A stretch of DNA of 42,606 nucleotides from Pseudomonadota bacterium (lineage in GTDB: Bacteria > Pseudomonadota > Alphaproteobacteria > Sphingomonadales > Sphingomonadaceae): positions 1-42,606 of the forward strand of contig JAFAEG010000023.1 in assembly GCA_023424095.1 (NCBI GenBank), read 5' to 3'. The notes under the pieces were generated by a model. That model did no database searches, was not told where the DNA came from, and saw only the letters and a list, made by a program, of their open reading frames with translations. Of this stretch, positions 15,458 through 22,619 are shown one piece after another; positions within the stretch are counted from its first letter, which is position 1; each line of letters opens with the position of its first letter. The position numbers and the translations under genes are program-made.

Positions 15458-16150
15458 TCAAGCGGCGGGAGCGGGCATCGGGAAGCAAGCGGGCAGGCGC
15501 TCGATCAGGCCGCGATCGCCGCTGATCGTGATCTCGCCGTCGGCAATTGCGTCATCGAGCGGGCGGTTGCCATAGATGATGCTGGCGATCGCCATCGGGT
15601 CGCCGGTCAGCACCGCGTCCGGGCGTTCGATCGCGCCGCGCCCGATCGCGATCTCGCCATCCTTGCGGATCCAGAAATAATCCTCGCCGTGCATGACCAA
15701 TTGGATGCGGCCGGCGCAATCACCGGCGGCGTCGGCGCTGAACATGGTGCGGAGCGACAGCATCAGCGATACCGGGCTGAACGGGCGGGTCTTGTCGTGG
15801 CGGGGCGAGCGGACCGCCCAGCGGCCCATCGCCTGGAAGATCGGCGCGGCTTCATAGCCCCAGCGGGTCAGTTCATAGACCTGCACCGAGGCGGGCGGCG
15901 GGAGCTTCTTTCGGGCGAGGATGCCGGCGGCCTCGAGACCCTCCAGCCGCTCGGTCAGCACTTTGGCGCTGATCCCGTTGAGTGAGGTCTTCAGGCCGGA
16001 GAAGCGGCGCGGGCCCAGCAGCAATTCGCGCATCACCGGCATCGCCCAGCGCTCACCGAACAGATCCATTGCGTGGGCGGCGGCGCAGGCATCGTCGTAA
16101 CGCTTCTTGTCCGGCCAATCGGCTCGCTTCGTCTCCTTTTGTAACTTCAT
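15458..16150 (-). CDS. HxlR family regulator with a C-terminal SCP2-like ligand domain
   Basis: The N-terminal part (about 15-105) is an HxlR winged helix: DLFGERWAMPVMRELLLGPR, then FSGLKTSLNGISAKVLTERL and YELTRWGYE. HxlR proteins commonly sense electrophiles, aldehydes or quinones. Unlike minimal HxlR proteins of about 110 residues, this one is 230 residues. Residues 125-225 include GEDYFWIRKDGEIAIGRG and PDAVLTGDPMAIASIIYG, resembling an SCP2/sterol-carrier-type fold that may bind a hydrophobic effector. It is divergent from the VOC/GST/DUF1428 genes across a 78-base region containing GTAAC-type half sites, so it is the likely regulator of that run. Two Cys residues are visible, Cys22 near the HTH and Cys in the second domain. 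Confidence 0.85.
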   Translation of the reverse strand: MKLQKETKRADWPDKKRYDDACAAAHAMDLFGERWAMPVMRELLLGPRRFSGLKTSLNGISAKVLTERLEGLEAAGILARKKLPPPASVQVYELTRWGYEAAPIFQAMGRWAVRSPRHDKTRPFSPVSLMLSLRTMFSADAAGDCAGRIQLVMHGEDYFWIRKDGEIAIGRGAIERPDAVLTGDPMAIASIIYGNRPLDDAIADGEITISGDRGLIERLPACFPMPAPAA

Positions 16151-16166
16151 AGTTGCTTTTAGTAAC
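16141..16166. promoter_or_regulatory. Candidate HxlR operator
   Basis: Three alternating half sites occur in a row: GTAACT (16141-16146), AGTTGC (16151-16156) and GTAAC (16162-16166). They form two overlapping inverted repeats, GTAACT-N4-AGTTGC and GTTGC-N5-GTAAC, each with one mismatch. The first overlaps the HxlR start codon, which would allow autorepression. Related GTAAC/GTTAC symmetry is found in operators of HxlR-type regulators. Binding is inferred. Confidence 0.5.
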
Positions 16167-16228
16167 CTTCAAGCGCAGCAAAGCCAAGGGCCGATTCGCT
16201 GCCGCAGAGCAGCATTGGGAGGAAAAAG

Positions 16229-16663
16229 ATGAGCCGCATGATATTCGTGAACCTGCCTGTGACCGATCTGGAGCGCTCCAAAGCCTTCTATGCTGCGGTC
16301 GGCGCGGTCAACGAGCCGAAGTTCAGCAACGAAGCGGCAGCGATGATGAGATTCTCCGAAGAGGTGAACGTCATGCTGCTGACCCACGACTTCTGGCGGA
16401 CCTTCACGACCAAGACGATTCCCGACGCCCATGAAAGCGCGCAGGTGCTGCTCTGCCTGTCGGCGGACAGCCCGGCCGCCGTGGATGCGATGGTCGGGGA
16501 TGCGCAGGCCGCTGGCGGCAGGCCCGATCCGACGCCGAAGCAGGACATGGGCGGGATGATGTACGGCCGCAGCTTCGAGGATCCGGACGGCCACATCTGG
16601 GAAGTGATGTGGATGGACGCTGCGGCTGCCGAGTGCGGTGCGGCCGCGTTCGAAGCGGCCTGA
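16229..16663 (+). CDS. VOC (glyoxalase/bleomycin-resistance-like) family protein
   Basis: A 144-residue single-domain vicinal oxygen chelate protein. The first beta-alpha-beta motif is MIFVNLPVTDLERSKAFYAA and the second half ends FEDPDGHIWEVMWMD, with Asp-Pro-Asp-Gly-His and a Glu near the expected metal-ligand positions. The sequence resembles the YaeR/extradiol-like lactoylglutathione-lyase relatives, for which specific substrates are usually unknown. It is preceded by a good GGGAGGAAAAAG ribosome-binding site. It is the first gene of the run divergent from the HxlR regulator and is followed by the DoxX-like gene at two bases. Confidence 0.88.
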   Translation: MSRMIFVNLPVTDLERSKAFYAAVGAVNEPKFSNEAAAMMRFSEEVNVMLLTHDFWRTFTTKTIPDAHESAQVLLCLSADSPAAVDAMVGDAQAAGGRPDPTPKQDMGGMMYGRSFEDPDGHIWEVMWMDAAAAECGAAAFEAA

Positions 16664-16665
16664 TC

Positions 16666-17088
16666 GTGGCGACCGCGAGCCTTGCGCCGGTGCCGGGAAA
16701 AGGCGCCCTTCGCGCCGGCTGGGTGGTCAGCGGCCTCGCCGCCGCCATGCTACTGCTGGATGGCGGAATGAAGCTGGTCGCGACGGACATGATGATCGCG
16801 AGCACGCCGCCGCAGCTGCAGCTGCCCGCCGATCCGGGCTTCTACCGGATGATTGGCGCGATCCTGTGCGCGGCCACGATCCTCTATCTCGTGCCGCGCA
16901 CCGCCATCATCGGCGCGATCCTGCTGACCGGCTATCTCGGCGGCGCGATCGCCAGCCATGCCCGGGTGGACAGCCCATTGTTCAGCCACACCTTGTTCGG
17001 CCTCTATCTGGGCATCGCTGTGTGGGCCGGGCTCTGGCTGCGCCTGCCCCGGCTGCGTGCCTTGCTGACGCCCGGCGCGGCCGACTGA
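16666..17088 (+). CDS. DoxX-like four-helix membrane protein
   Basis: GTG at 16666, two bases after the preceding stop, is chosen as the start and gives 140 residues. Four hydrophobic segments are visible: WVVSGLAAAMLLLDGGMKL, MIGAILCAATILYLV, IIGAILLTGYLGGAIASHA and LFGLYLGIAVWAGLWL. The pattern and the TGYLGGAIASHARV motif match DoxX-like (DUF6790/DoxX_2-type) proteins found beside VOC and DUF1428 genes. Members are membrane proteins linked to redox or thiol metabolism, with unclear chemistry. Position suggests cotranscription with its VOC neighbours. Confidence 0.82.
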   Translation: MATASLAPVPGKGALRAGWVVSGLAAAMLLLDGGMKLVATDMMIASTPPQLQLPADPGFYRMIGAILCAATILYLVPRTAIIGAILLTGYLGGAIASHARVDSPLFSHTLFGLYLGIAVWAGLWLRLPRLRALLTPGAAD

Positions 17089-17111
17089 AACCCTCGCAAG
17101 GAGCATTGACC

Positions 17112-17582
17112 ATGGCATTGCACGAGAATCAGGGCCCGACGACGGGCGTCACGCCGCACCTCACCATCCTCGACCGGCGCGGCCACGAGGCGGTGAAATT
17201 CTACAAGCAGGCCTTCGCCGCTACCGAAGCGATGCCGCCGCATCTGGCCGGGGGCGTGCCGGGCATGGCCGGGGGCGTGCCGGGCATGGCCGAGGGCGAC
17301 GACCGGATCATGCACGCGCATCTGAAAGTCAATGGCGGCTCGCTGATGCTGAACGACGCCTTCCCGGAATTTACGGAAGGCGCGGCCGATCATCAGGCGA
17401 TCCCGGCGCACACGACCCTGCATCTGCAGGTGGACGATGCCGACGCCTGGTTCGACCGCGCCGTCGCGGCGGGCGCGACGGTCAGCATGCCGCTCGCCGA
17501 TCAATTCTGGGGCGACCGTTACGGCCAGCTGATGGATCCGTTCGGCCACAGCTGGTCGATCGGCGGACCGGCAAAGGCCTAG
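17112..17582 (+). CDS. VOC family protein, PhnB-like, with an internal heptapeptide duplication
   Basis: A 156-residue PhnB-type VOC protein. Landmarks are TPHLTILDRRGHEAVKFYKQ near the N-terminus, MHAHLKVNGGSLMLND in the middle and WGDRYGQLMDPFGHSWSIGG at the C-terminus. These proteins share the glyoxalase fold but most lack proven activity. The segment AGGVPGMAGGVPGMAEG near 45-61 contains a perfect in-frame 7-residue repeat caused by a 21-bp duplication, in a loop between the N-terminal strand-helix unit and the next strand. The start follows AAGGAG with good spacing. Confidence 0.9.
   Translation: MALHENQGPTTGVTPHLTILDRRGHEAVKFYKQAFAATEAMPPHLAGGVPGMAGGVPGMAEGDDRIMHAHLKVNGGSLMLNDAFPEFTEGAADHQAIPAHTTLHLQVDDADAWFDRAVAAGATVSMPLADQFWGDRYGQLMDPFGHSWSIGGPAKA
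17246..17287 (+). repeat. Tandem 21-bp in-frame duplication inside a VOC gene
   Basis: The unit GGCCGGGGGCGTGCCGGGCAT occurs twice back to back (17246-17266 and 17267-17287), identical at all positions, and is followed by a partial third copy (GGCCGAGGG). It encodes a repeated AGGVPGM-type heptapeptide. Perfect identity suggests recent slippage or unequal crossover. Confidence 0.95.
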
Positions 17583-17606
17583 GCGCGGATGAATCGGAGA
17601 GAGACG

Positions 17607-18101
17607 ATGGCCAAGTTCACCACATGCATCTGGTCCAATTACACGGCCGAAGAGCAGGTCGAATTCTATGCCTCCCTGCTGCCGGACGGTCGCGTGCTCG
17701 GCATCCACCGGACGCCGGCCGACACGCCGTCGCAAAAGGCCGGCGACGTGATCACCGCGGAGTTCGAGCTGGCCGGACAGCGTTTCATGCTGCTGAACGG
17801 CGGGCCGTTGTTCACCCACAGCGAGGCGATCAGCTTCGTCATCCAGACGGCCGACCAGGAAGAGACCGACCGGCTGTGGAACCGGATCGTCGAGAACGGC
17901 GGCCAGGAAAGCCAGTGCGGCTGGTGCAAGGACAAATGGGGCCTGAGCTGGCAGATCACGCCGAAGCAATTGGTCGATCTCGTCTTCGCCAATCCCGATC
18001 CGGCCAGCGCCAAAAGGGCGATGGAGGCGATGATGACGATGCAGAAGATCGACATCGCGACGATCGAGCGGGCCGCGGCCGGCGAAACGGTCGGGGCCTG
18101 A
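17607..18101 (+). CDS. VOC family protein, 3-dmu-9_3-mt/PhnB-like
   Basis: A 164-residue protein of the PF06983 type. The N-terminal signature is TTCIWSNYTAEEQVEFYASL and later segments are FMLLNGGPLFTHSEAISFVI, DRLWNRIVENGG and WCKDKWGLSWQITP, all diagnostic of this subfamily. A start six codons upstream (17589) is possible, but ATG at 17607 follows GGAGAGAGACG. The C-terminal tail AMEAMMTMQKIDIATIERA is also typical. The name comes from a distant ubiquinone methyltransferase domain; methyltransfer is not implied here. It ends three bases before the first GST gene. Confidence 0.92.
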   Translation: MAKFTTCIWSNYTAEEQVEFYASLLPDGRVLGIHRTPADTPSQKAGDVITAEFELAGQRFMLLNGGPLFTHSEAISFVIQTADQEETDRLWNRIVENGGQESQCGWCKDKWGLSWQITPKQLVDLVFANPDPASAKRAMEAMMTMQKIDIATIERAAAGETVGA

Positions 18102-18104
18102 GCG

Positions 18105-18785
18105 ATGCCGGTCGATCCGCACGCCGCGATCACGATCACCGCTTATGACTGGGTGCCGGACTTCGCCAAGGGGCTGGTCCGGGATTTGCGGGTGCGCTGG
18201 GCGCTGGAGGAAGTCGGGCAGGATTATGCCGTCCGCCTCCTTCCCCAGGGCGAGCAGAAGCAGCAGGCGCATCGCGCGCTGCAGCCGTTCGGGCAGGTGC
18301 CGACCTATGAGGATGGCGCGCTGACCCTGTTCGAAAGCGGCGCGATCGTGCTGCACATCGGCGAACGGTTCGGGACCTTGCTGCCGGCCGCGCCCGATGC
18401 GCGCGCGCGGGTGCAGGAATGGGCGTTCGCGGCGCTGAATACGGTCGAACCGACGGTAACGGATTTCGCCCTCACCGCGATCTTCGAAGCCGACCAGCCC
18501 TGGTCCAAGCCGCGCCTGACGGTGGTCAAGGAGCGGATCCGCGAGCGGCTGGCCGAATTGTCGCGGCGCTTGGGCGAAAGCGAATGGCTGGACGGCGATT
18601 TTTCGGCTGCAGACTTGCTGATGGTGACGGTGCTGCGCGGGCTGCGGGGAAGCAGGCTGGTCGAGGAACATGCCAATCTGGCCGCCTATCAGGCGCGCGG
18701 CGAGGCGCGTCCGGCCTTCGCCCAAGCGCTTGCCGACCACATGGCGGGCTTCACCGGCGATCCGCCCAAGGGGTGGGAAGGCTGA
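18105..18785 (+). CDS. Glutathione S-transferase family protein (first of two)
   Basis: A 226-residue cytosolic GST. The thioredoxin-like N-terminal domain carries VRWALEEVGQDY, the cis-Pro motif FGQVPTYEDG and the glutathione-binding FESGAIVLHIGE (Glu-Ser). The helical C-terminal domain contains WLDGDFSAADLLMVTVLRGL with the N-capping-type motif. It probably conjugates electrophiles to glutathione; substrates are unknown. It is very similar in layout to the next gene, with 18-residue-scale blocks nearly shared (for example FESGAIVLHI and FAALNTVEP), so the two arose by tandem duplication. Confidence 0.92.
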   Translation: MPVDPHAAITITAYDWVPDFAKGLVRDLRVRWALEEVGQDYAVRLLPQGEQKQQAHRALQPFGQVPTYEDGALTLFESGAIVLHIGERFGTLLPAAPDARARVQEWAFAALNTVEPTVTDFALTAIFEADQPWSKPRLTVVKERIRERLAELSRRLGESEWLDGDFSAADLLMVTVLRGLRGSRLVEEHANLAAYQARGEARPAFAQALADHMAGFTGDPPKGWEG

Positions 18786-18789
18786 GGCC

Positions 18790-19440
18790 ATGACCCGGAT
18801 CGTCACCGCTTTTCACAGCGGCCCCGAGGGCGCGAAAGGCAATGCCCGCGACATGCGGGTGCGCTGGGCGCTGGAGGAAGCCGGGCTGCCCTACGAAACC
18901 CACACGATCGATTTCGCCTCGCACGAGCAGGCGCGGGCGGAGGGACAGCCGTTCGGGCAGATCCCGACCTATCGCGATGGCACGGTCGACATGTTCGAAA
19001 GCGGCGCGATCGTGCTGCACATCGCGGAAGATTGCGAGGCCTTGCTGCCGGTGGACCCGCGGGCGCGGGCCCGGGCCATGTCCTGGCTTTTCGCGGCGCT
19101 GAACACGGTAGAGCCCGCGACGTGGAGCTTGCTGATGCTTCACTTCCTCAAGCCGGACTGGGCCGATGCCGCGCGGCCGTCGATGATCGAAGCGGCGCAG
19201 GATCGGCTGAAGACGGTGTCAGAAGCGCTCGGCGACAAGGACTGGCTGGAAGGCCGCTTCACCGTCGGCGACCTGATGATGGTCTCCGTCATTCGTCATA
19301 TCCGCGGGTCGGGCGTCGTCGATGCCTTTCCCAATCTGCTCGCTTTCGTGAAGCGCGGCGAGGCGCGGCCCGCATTCCAGCGCGCGCTGGCCGCCAACCG
19401 CGCCGATTTCGATGCACCCAGCCAGTCCGAGACACCATGA
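18790..19440 (+). CDS. Glutathione S-transferase family protein (second of two)
   Basis: A 216-residue GST starting at ATG 18790. The N-terminal domain has MRVRWALEEAGLPYETHTID, PFGQIPTYRDG and FESGAIVLHIAED; the C-terminal domain has FAALNTVEPATWSLLMLHFL and WLEGRFTVGDLMMVSVIRHI. It is the tandem paralog of the preceding GST. Its N-terminus is eight residues or so shorter. The stop overlaps the ATG of the DUF1428 gene by four bases (ATGA), so these genes are translationally coupled. Confidence 0.92.
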   Translation: MTRIVTAFHSGPEGAKGNARDMRVRWALEEAGLPYETHTIDFASHEQARAEGQPFGQIPTYRDGTVDMFESGAIVLHIAEDCEALLPVDPRARARAMSWLFAALNTVEPATWSLLMLHFLKPDWADAARPSMIEAAQDRLKTVSEALGDKDWLEGRFTVGDLMMVSVIRHIRGSGVVDAFPNLLAFVKRGEARPAFQRALAANRADFDAPSQSETP

Positions 19441-20147
19441 CCTATATCGAAGGCTTCCTGATCCCCTGCCCTGTCGCCAACAAGGCGGCCTACACCGCCC
19501 ATGCCGAGCAGATGGCGGGCGTGTTCAGCGGCGCGGGCGCGACCCGCATGGTCCAGACCTGGGGCGAGGACGTTCCCGACGGCAAGCTCAACGACCTCAA
19601 ACAGGCGGTCCGGGCGACGCCCGACGAAGCGATCCTGTTCACCTGGATGGAATTCCCTGACCGCGCCGCCCGCGATGCCGCGATTGCGAGGTCGAGCGCA
19701 TTGCCGCGCCCGGCCGAGGTGCCGTTCGATCGGGAGCGGATGATCATCGCCGGCTTTGAGACGATCTCGGAAATCGGGCCGGGCGGCGTGCCCGGCTTCA
19801 TCGACGCGGTGATCCTGCCCGTCCCGACCGCCAACAAGCAGGCCTATCTCGAATTCGCGCAGCGGATCGCCATCCCCTTCCTCGAGCAGGGCGCGACCCG
19901 GCTGGTCGACGCCTGGGGCGTGGCCGTGCCCGAGGGGAAAGTGACCGATTATCATCGCGCCACGCTGCGGCAGGACGATGAGAGTGTCGTCTATTCCTGG
20001 GTCGAATGGCCTTCCCGAGCGGTTCGCGACGCCGCCTGGGAGGTGCTGATGTCGGACGAGCGGCTGGACGCCAGCAAGAATCGCCCGTTCGACGGCAAGC
20101 GCATGATCTTCGGCGGCTTCACGCCGATCGTCGACACCGGAAGCTGA
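19437..20147 (+). CDS. Tandem double-DUF1428 protein (first of two)
   Basis: DUF1428 proteins are normally single small domains of about 115-120 residues with a ferredoxin-like alpha/beta fold and no established function. Here 236 residues contain two complete copies. Copy 1 starts TYIEGFLIPCPVANKAAY, contains WGEDVPDGKLNDLK and ends PFDRERMIIAGFE. Copy 2 starts PGFIDAVILPVPTANKQAY, contains WGVAVPEGKVTDY and ends PFDGKRMIFGGF. The repeated WGxxxP(D/E)GK motif marks each domain. It is translationally coupled to the upstream GST and is followed 26 bases later by a paralog with the same two-domain architecture. Confidence 0.88.
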   Translation: MTYIEGFLIPCPVANKAAYTAHAEQMAGVFSGAGATRMVQTWGEDVPDGKLNDLKQAVRATPDEAILFTWMEFPDRAARDAAIARSSALPRPAEVPFDRERMIIAGFETISEIGPGGVPGFIDAVILPVPTANKQAYLEFAQRIAIPFLEQGATRLVDAWGVAVPEGKVTDYHRATLRQDDESVVYSWVEWPSRAVRDAAWEVLMSDERLDASKNRPFDGKRMIFGGFTPIVDTGS

Positions 20148-20173
20148 GCAACACGGAAAGCAGGAGAGAGATT

Positions 20174-20899
20174 ATGGCTTATATCGATGGGTTCGTCCTC
20201 GCGGTCCCGGCGGGGAACAAGGAAGCATATCGCAAGCACGCCAATGAGGCGGCGCCATTGTTCGAGGAGTTCGGCTGCGACCGGCTCGTGGAGACGTGGG
20301 GCGATGACGTGCCCGAAGGCAAATTGAACGACTTCAAGGGCGCGGTGCAGGCCAAGGATGACGAGATCGTCGTCTTCAGCTGGGCCGAATATAGCGACAA
20401 GGCGGCCCGCGACGCCGCCGGCCAGAAGATGATGACCGATCCGCGCATGGAGCAGATGGGTTCCACCATGCCGTTCGACGGCAAAAGGATGATCTATGGC
20501 GGTTTCGACCCGATCGTCGATCTGGGCAGCGGTCAGGGCGGCTATACGGACGGCTACATCCTGCCGGTCCCGGAAGCGAACAAGGACCGCTATTTCGCCA
20601 TGGCCGAGCGGGTCGGCGCGAAGTTCCAGCAACATGGCGCGGTCCGCGTGGTCGAGGCCTGGGGCGACGAACTGCCCGACGGCAAGCTGACCGATTATCG
20701 CAAGGCCGCCCACGCCAAGGACGGCGAGGGCGTCGTCTTCTCCTTCGTCGAATGGCCCGACAAGGACACGCGCGACGCGGCCTGGGCGAAGATCATGGCC
20801 GATCCCGAGATGCAGCCGAACGAGGCGGACAAGGACATTTTCGACGGCAAGAGGATGTTCTGGGGCGGCTTCAAGCCGATCCTCGACACCAAGGCCTGA
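20174..20899 (+). CDS. Tandem double-DUF1428 protein (second of two)
   Basis: A 241-residue protein with two DUF1428 domains. Copy 1 runs from AYIDGFVLAVPAGNKEAY through WGDDVPEGKLNDFK to PFDGKRMIYGGFDPI. Copy 2 runs from GYTDGYILPVPEANKDRY through WGDELPDGKLTDYR to FDGKRMFWGGFKPI. The ATG follows GGAGAGAG. Together with the preceding gene, this gives four DUF1428 domains in a row. A fused dimer would be consistent with domains that normally dimerise, but that is inference. The gene ends 10 bases before a strong terminator. Confidence 0.88.
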   Translation: MAYIDGFVLAVPAGNKEAYRKHANEAAPLFEEFGCDRLVETWGDDVPEGKLNDFKGAVQAKDDEIVVFSWAEYSDKAARDAAGQKMMTDPRMEQMGSTMPFDGKRMIYGGFDPIVDLGSGQGGYTDGYILPVPEANKDRYFAMAERVGAKFQQHGAVRVVEAWGDELPDGKLTDYRKAAHAKDGEGVVFSFVEWPDKDTRDAAWAKIMADPEMQPNEADKDIFDGKRMFWGGFKPILDTKA

Positions 20900-20909
20900 T
20901 CGGCAGTTG

Positions 20910-20935
20910 AACCCCTCCCCGCCGTGGGAGGGGTT
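20910..20935 (+). terminator. Rho-independent terminator after the DUF1428 genes
   Basis: A perfect 10-bp stem (AACCCCTCCC at 20910-20919 with 20926-20935) closes a six-base loop and runs into TTTT at 20934-20937. It ends the run from 16229 and separates it from the following double-VOC gene. Confidence 0.85.
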
Positions 20936-20955
20936 TTCATTTTGAGGGGAATGAC

Positions 20956-21756
20956 ATGGCCAATCCGCCGGGCAGCTTCATCTGGTACGAGCTGCTGACC
21001 ACCGACATCGCCGCCGCCGCCGATTTCTATCAGGCGGTTGCGGGCATCAGCATCGCTCGCGAGGCGACACCGGGGCCGATGGACTATCGCATGATCGAGA
21101 CCCCCGGCGGCCTGCATGTCGGCGGGGCAATGCAGCTGTCGGCCCAGATGATGGCCGGCGGGGCGCTGCCCGGCTGGTATGGCTATGTGGGCGTTGCCGA
21201 CGTCGATGCGGCGGTCGCGCAGGCCCAGGCGGCGGGCGCCGCCCTGCTGATGCCGCCAAGCGACATTCCGGGCGCCGGCCGAATCGCGATGATCGCCGAT
21301 CCGCAGGGCGCGCCGCTCTATCTGATGACGCCCGCGCCGCCGCCGGGAGCGCAGGATATGGAAAGCCGCTGCTACGATCCCGAGCTGCCCGGCCACGTTG
21401 CCTGGAACGAATTGCATGCGACCGACCAGGCGGCCGCCTTCGCTTTTTATGCCGACCAGCTCGGTTGGGAGAAAAGCGATGCGCTGGATATGGGGCCGAT
21501 GGGCCTCTACCAGATGTTCAAGGCGGGCGGCACGGATCGGGCGATCGGCGCGATGATGACCAGCCCGGACATGCCGCACCCGATCTGGCTCTATTATCTC
21601 AACGTGCCGGACATCGACGCCGCGCTGGCGGCCGCCCAGGCGCATGGCGCCACTTTGCTCTACGGGCCGGGCGAGATTCCGGGCGGCCAGTATATCGTCC
21701 AGGCGACCGACCCGCAGGGCGCGATGTTCGCCCTCGTCGGCCCGCGCCGGGCCTGA
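20956..21756 (+). CDS. Double-domain VOC family protein
   Basis: A 266-residue protein with two VOC modules. The first begins GSFIWYELLTTDIAAAADFY and ends with IADPQGAPLYLM. The second begins GHVAWNELHATDQAAAFAFY and ends ATDPQGAMFALVGPRR. Each has the paired beta-alpha-beta-beta-beta layout and a PQG motif like the CFP30B or 27-kDa antigen type of glyoxalase-like protein. The ATG follows GAGGGGAATGAC. It starts after the terminator at 20910 but may receive read-through from the upstream run. Convergent with the OmpA-type lipoprotein gene, with 51 bases between the stops. Confidence 0.9.
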   Translation: MANPPGSFIWYELLTTDIAAAADFYQAVAGISIAREATPGPMDYRMIETPGGLHVGGAMQLSAQMMAGGALPGWYGYVGVADVDAAVAQAQAAGAALLMPPSDIPGAGRIAMIADPQGAPLYLMTPAPPPGAQDMESRCYDPELPGHVAWNELHATDQAAAFAFYADQLGWEKSDALDMGPMGLYQMFKAGGTDRAIGAMMTSPDMPHPIWLYYLNVPDIDAALAAAQAHGATLLYGPGEIPGGQYIVQATDPQGAMFALVGPRRA

Positions 21757-21807
21757 TCCCGTCCGCCGCCCGCACCTGGACCCGGCCGGCGGCAAGGGAT
21801 GAAGCGC

Positions 21808-22467
21808 TTACTGGCGGATCGGCACGAGGCGGATTTCGACGCGGCGATTGGCGGCGCGGCCATTCTCGGTCGAATTGTCGGCGATCGGCTGCGATTCGCC
21901 ATAGCCGCGCGTGGCGATGCGGACGCGATCGACGCCGCGCGAGGTCAGATAATTGGCGACGCTCTGGGCGCGGCGCTCGGACAGGCCCTGATTGTAGGCA
22001 TCGGTGCCGCTCGAATCGGTGTGGCCGTAAATGTCGATCGCCGTGGAGCGATATTCGTTCAGCGTCGTCGCGACCTGATCCAGCGTCGTGCGGAATTGCG
22101 GCTGCACATCGTCGCGGTCGAAGGCGAAGGTGATGCCGGCCGGCATGCGCAGGATCAATTCGTCACCCTGGCGGATGATGTCGACGCCGGTGCCTTCGGT
22201 CTGCTGGCGCAGACGGGCTTCCTGGCGGTCCATATAATTGCCGACCGCGCCGCCGGCGACGCCGCCAATGCCGGCGCCGATAATCGCGGCGGTGCGATTG
22301 CCGCCGATCAGATCGCCGAGCAGATAGCCGGCGACCGCGCCCACGCCGGCACCGCCGGCGGTCCGCCAGGCGAACTCGCGCTCACCGGTATTTTCGTTGG
22401 TCACGCAGGCGGTGGTGAGCAGGGTGGAGGCTACGAGCAGGGCGGAAAAGCGCTTGGATACAGGCAT
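21808..22467 (-). CDS. OmpA family outer-membrane lipoprotein with glycine-zipper segment
   Basis: A 219-residue envelope protein that anchors to peptidoglycan. The N-terminus (basic residues, hydrophobic core, then TTAC with Cys21) looks like a lipoprotein signal, though the lipobox is imperfect. Residues about 36-80 are Gly/Ala-rich (GGAGVGAVAGYLLGDLIGG, then GAGIGGVAGGAVG), a glycine-zipper-type membrane segment. The OmpA C-terminal domain follows, with DIYGHTDSSGTDAYN and LSERRAQSVANYL plus NRRVEI for peptidoglycan binding, like YiaD. ATG at 22467 has AAAGGA upstream; the longer frame does not look coding. A candidate EcfG promoter lies upstream. Confidence 0.92.
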   Translation of the reverse strand: MPVSKRFSALLVASTLLTTACVTNENTGEREFAWRTAGGAGVGAVAGYLLGDLIGGNRTAAIIGAGIGGVAGGAVGNYMDRQEARLRQQTEGTGVDIIRQGDELILRMPAGITFAFDRDDVQPQFRTTLDQVATTLNEYRSTAIDIYGHTDSSGTDAYNQGLSERRAQSVANYLTSRGVDRVRIATRGYGESQPIADNSTENGRAANRRVEIRLVPIRQ

Positions 22468-22514
22468 GCGACATCCTTTCGTCGATTGGTAAATTGAGGT
22501 CGTTGCGTTCCAGT

Positions 22515-22539
22515 AACTGTTCGCATCCCAAGCGGTTCC
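22515..22539 (-). promoter_or_regulatory. Candidate EcfG (general stress sigma) promoter of the OmpA-like lipoprotein gene
   Basis: On the minus strand GGAAC (22539-22535) is followed after 17 bases by GTT (22517-22515). This matches the alphaproteobacterial EcfG pattern of GGAAC, 16-17 bases, then GTT, although the preferred C before GTT is A here. It is about 48 bases upstream of the ATG at 22467, a suitable distance. Confidence 0.5.
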
Positions 22540-22619
22540 CTTGATCCCAAGCAAGATCCAGGCAGCGCATCCAGCCATTGTGCGGTGGGCCGCGCTGCCG
22601 CTAAGGGAAGGCAGCGCTT

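Noticed and set aside
17004..18806. A 600-codon minus-strand frame across the VOC and GST genes
   Set aside because: It spans several well-supported plus-strand genes with their own ribosome-binding sites and has no family features.
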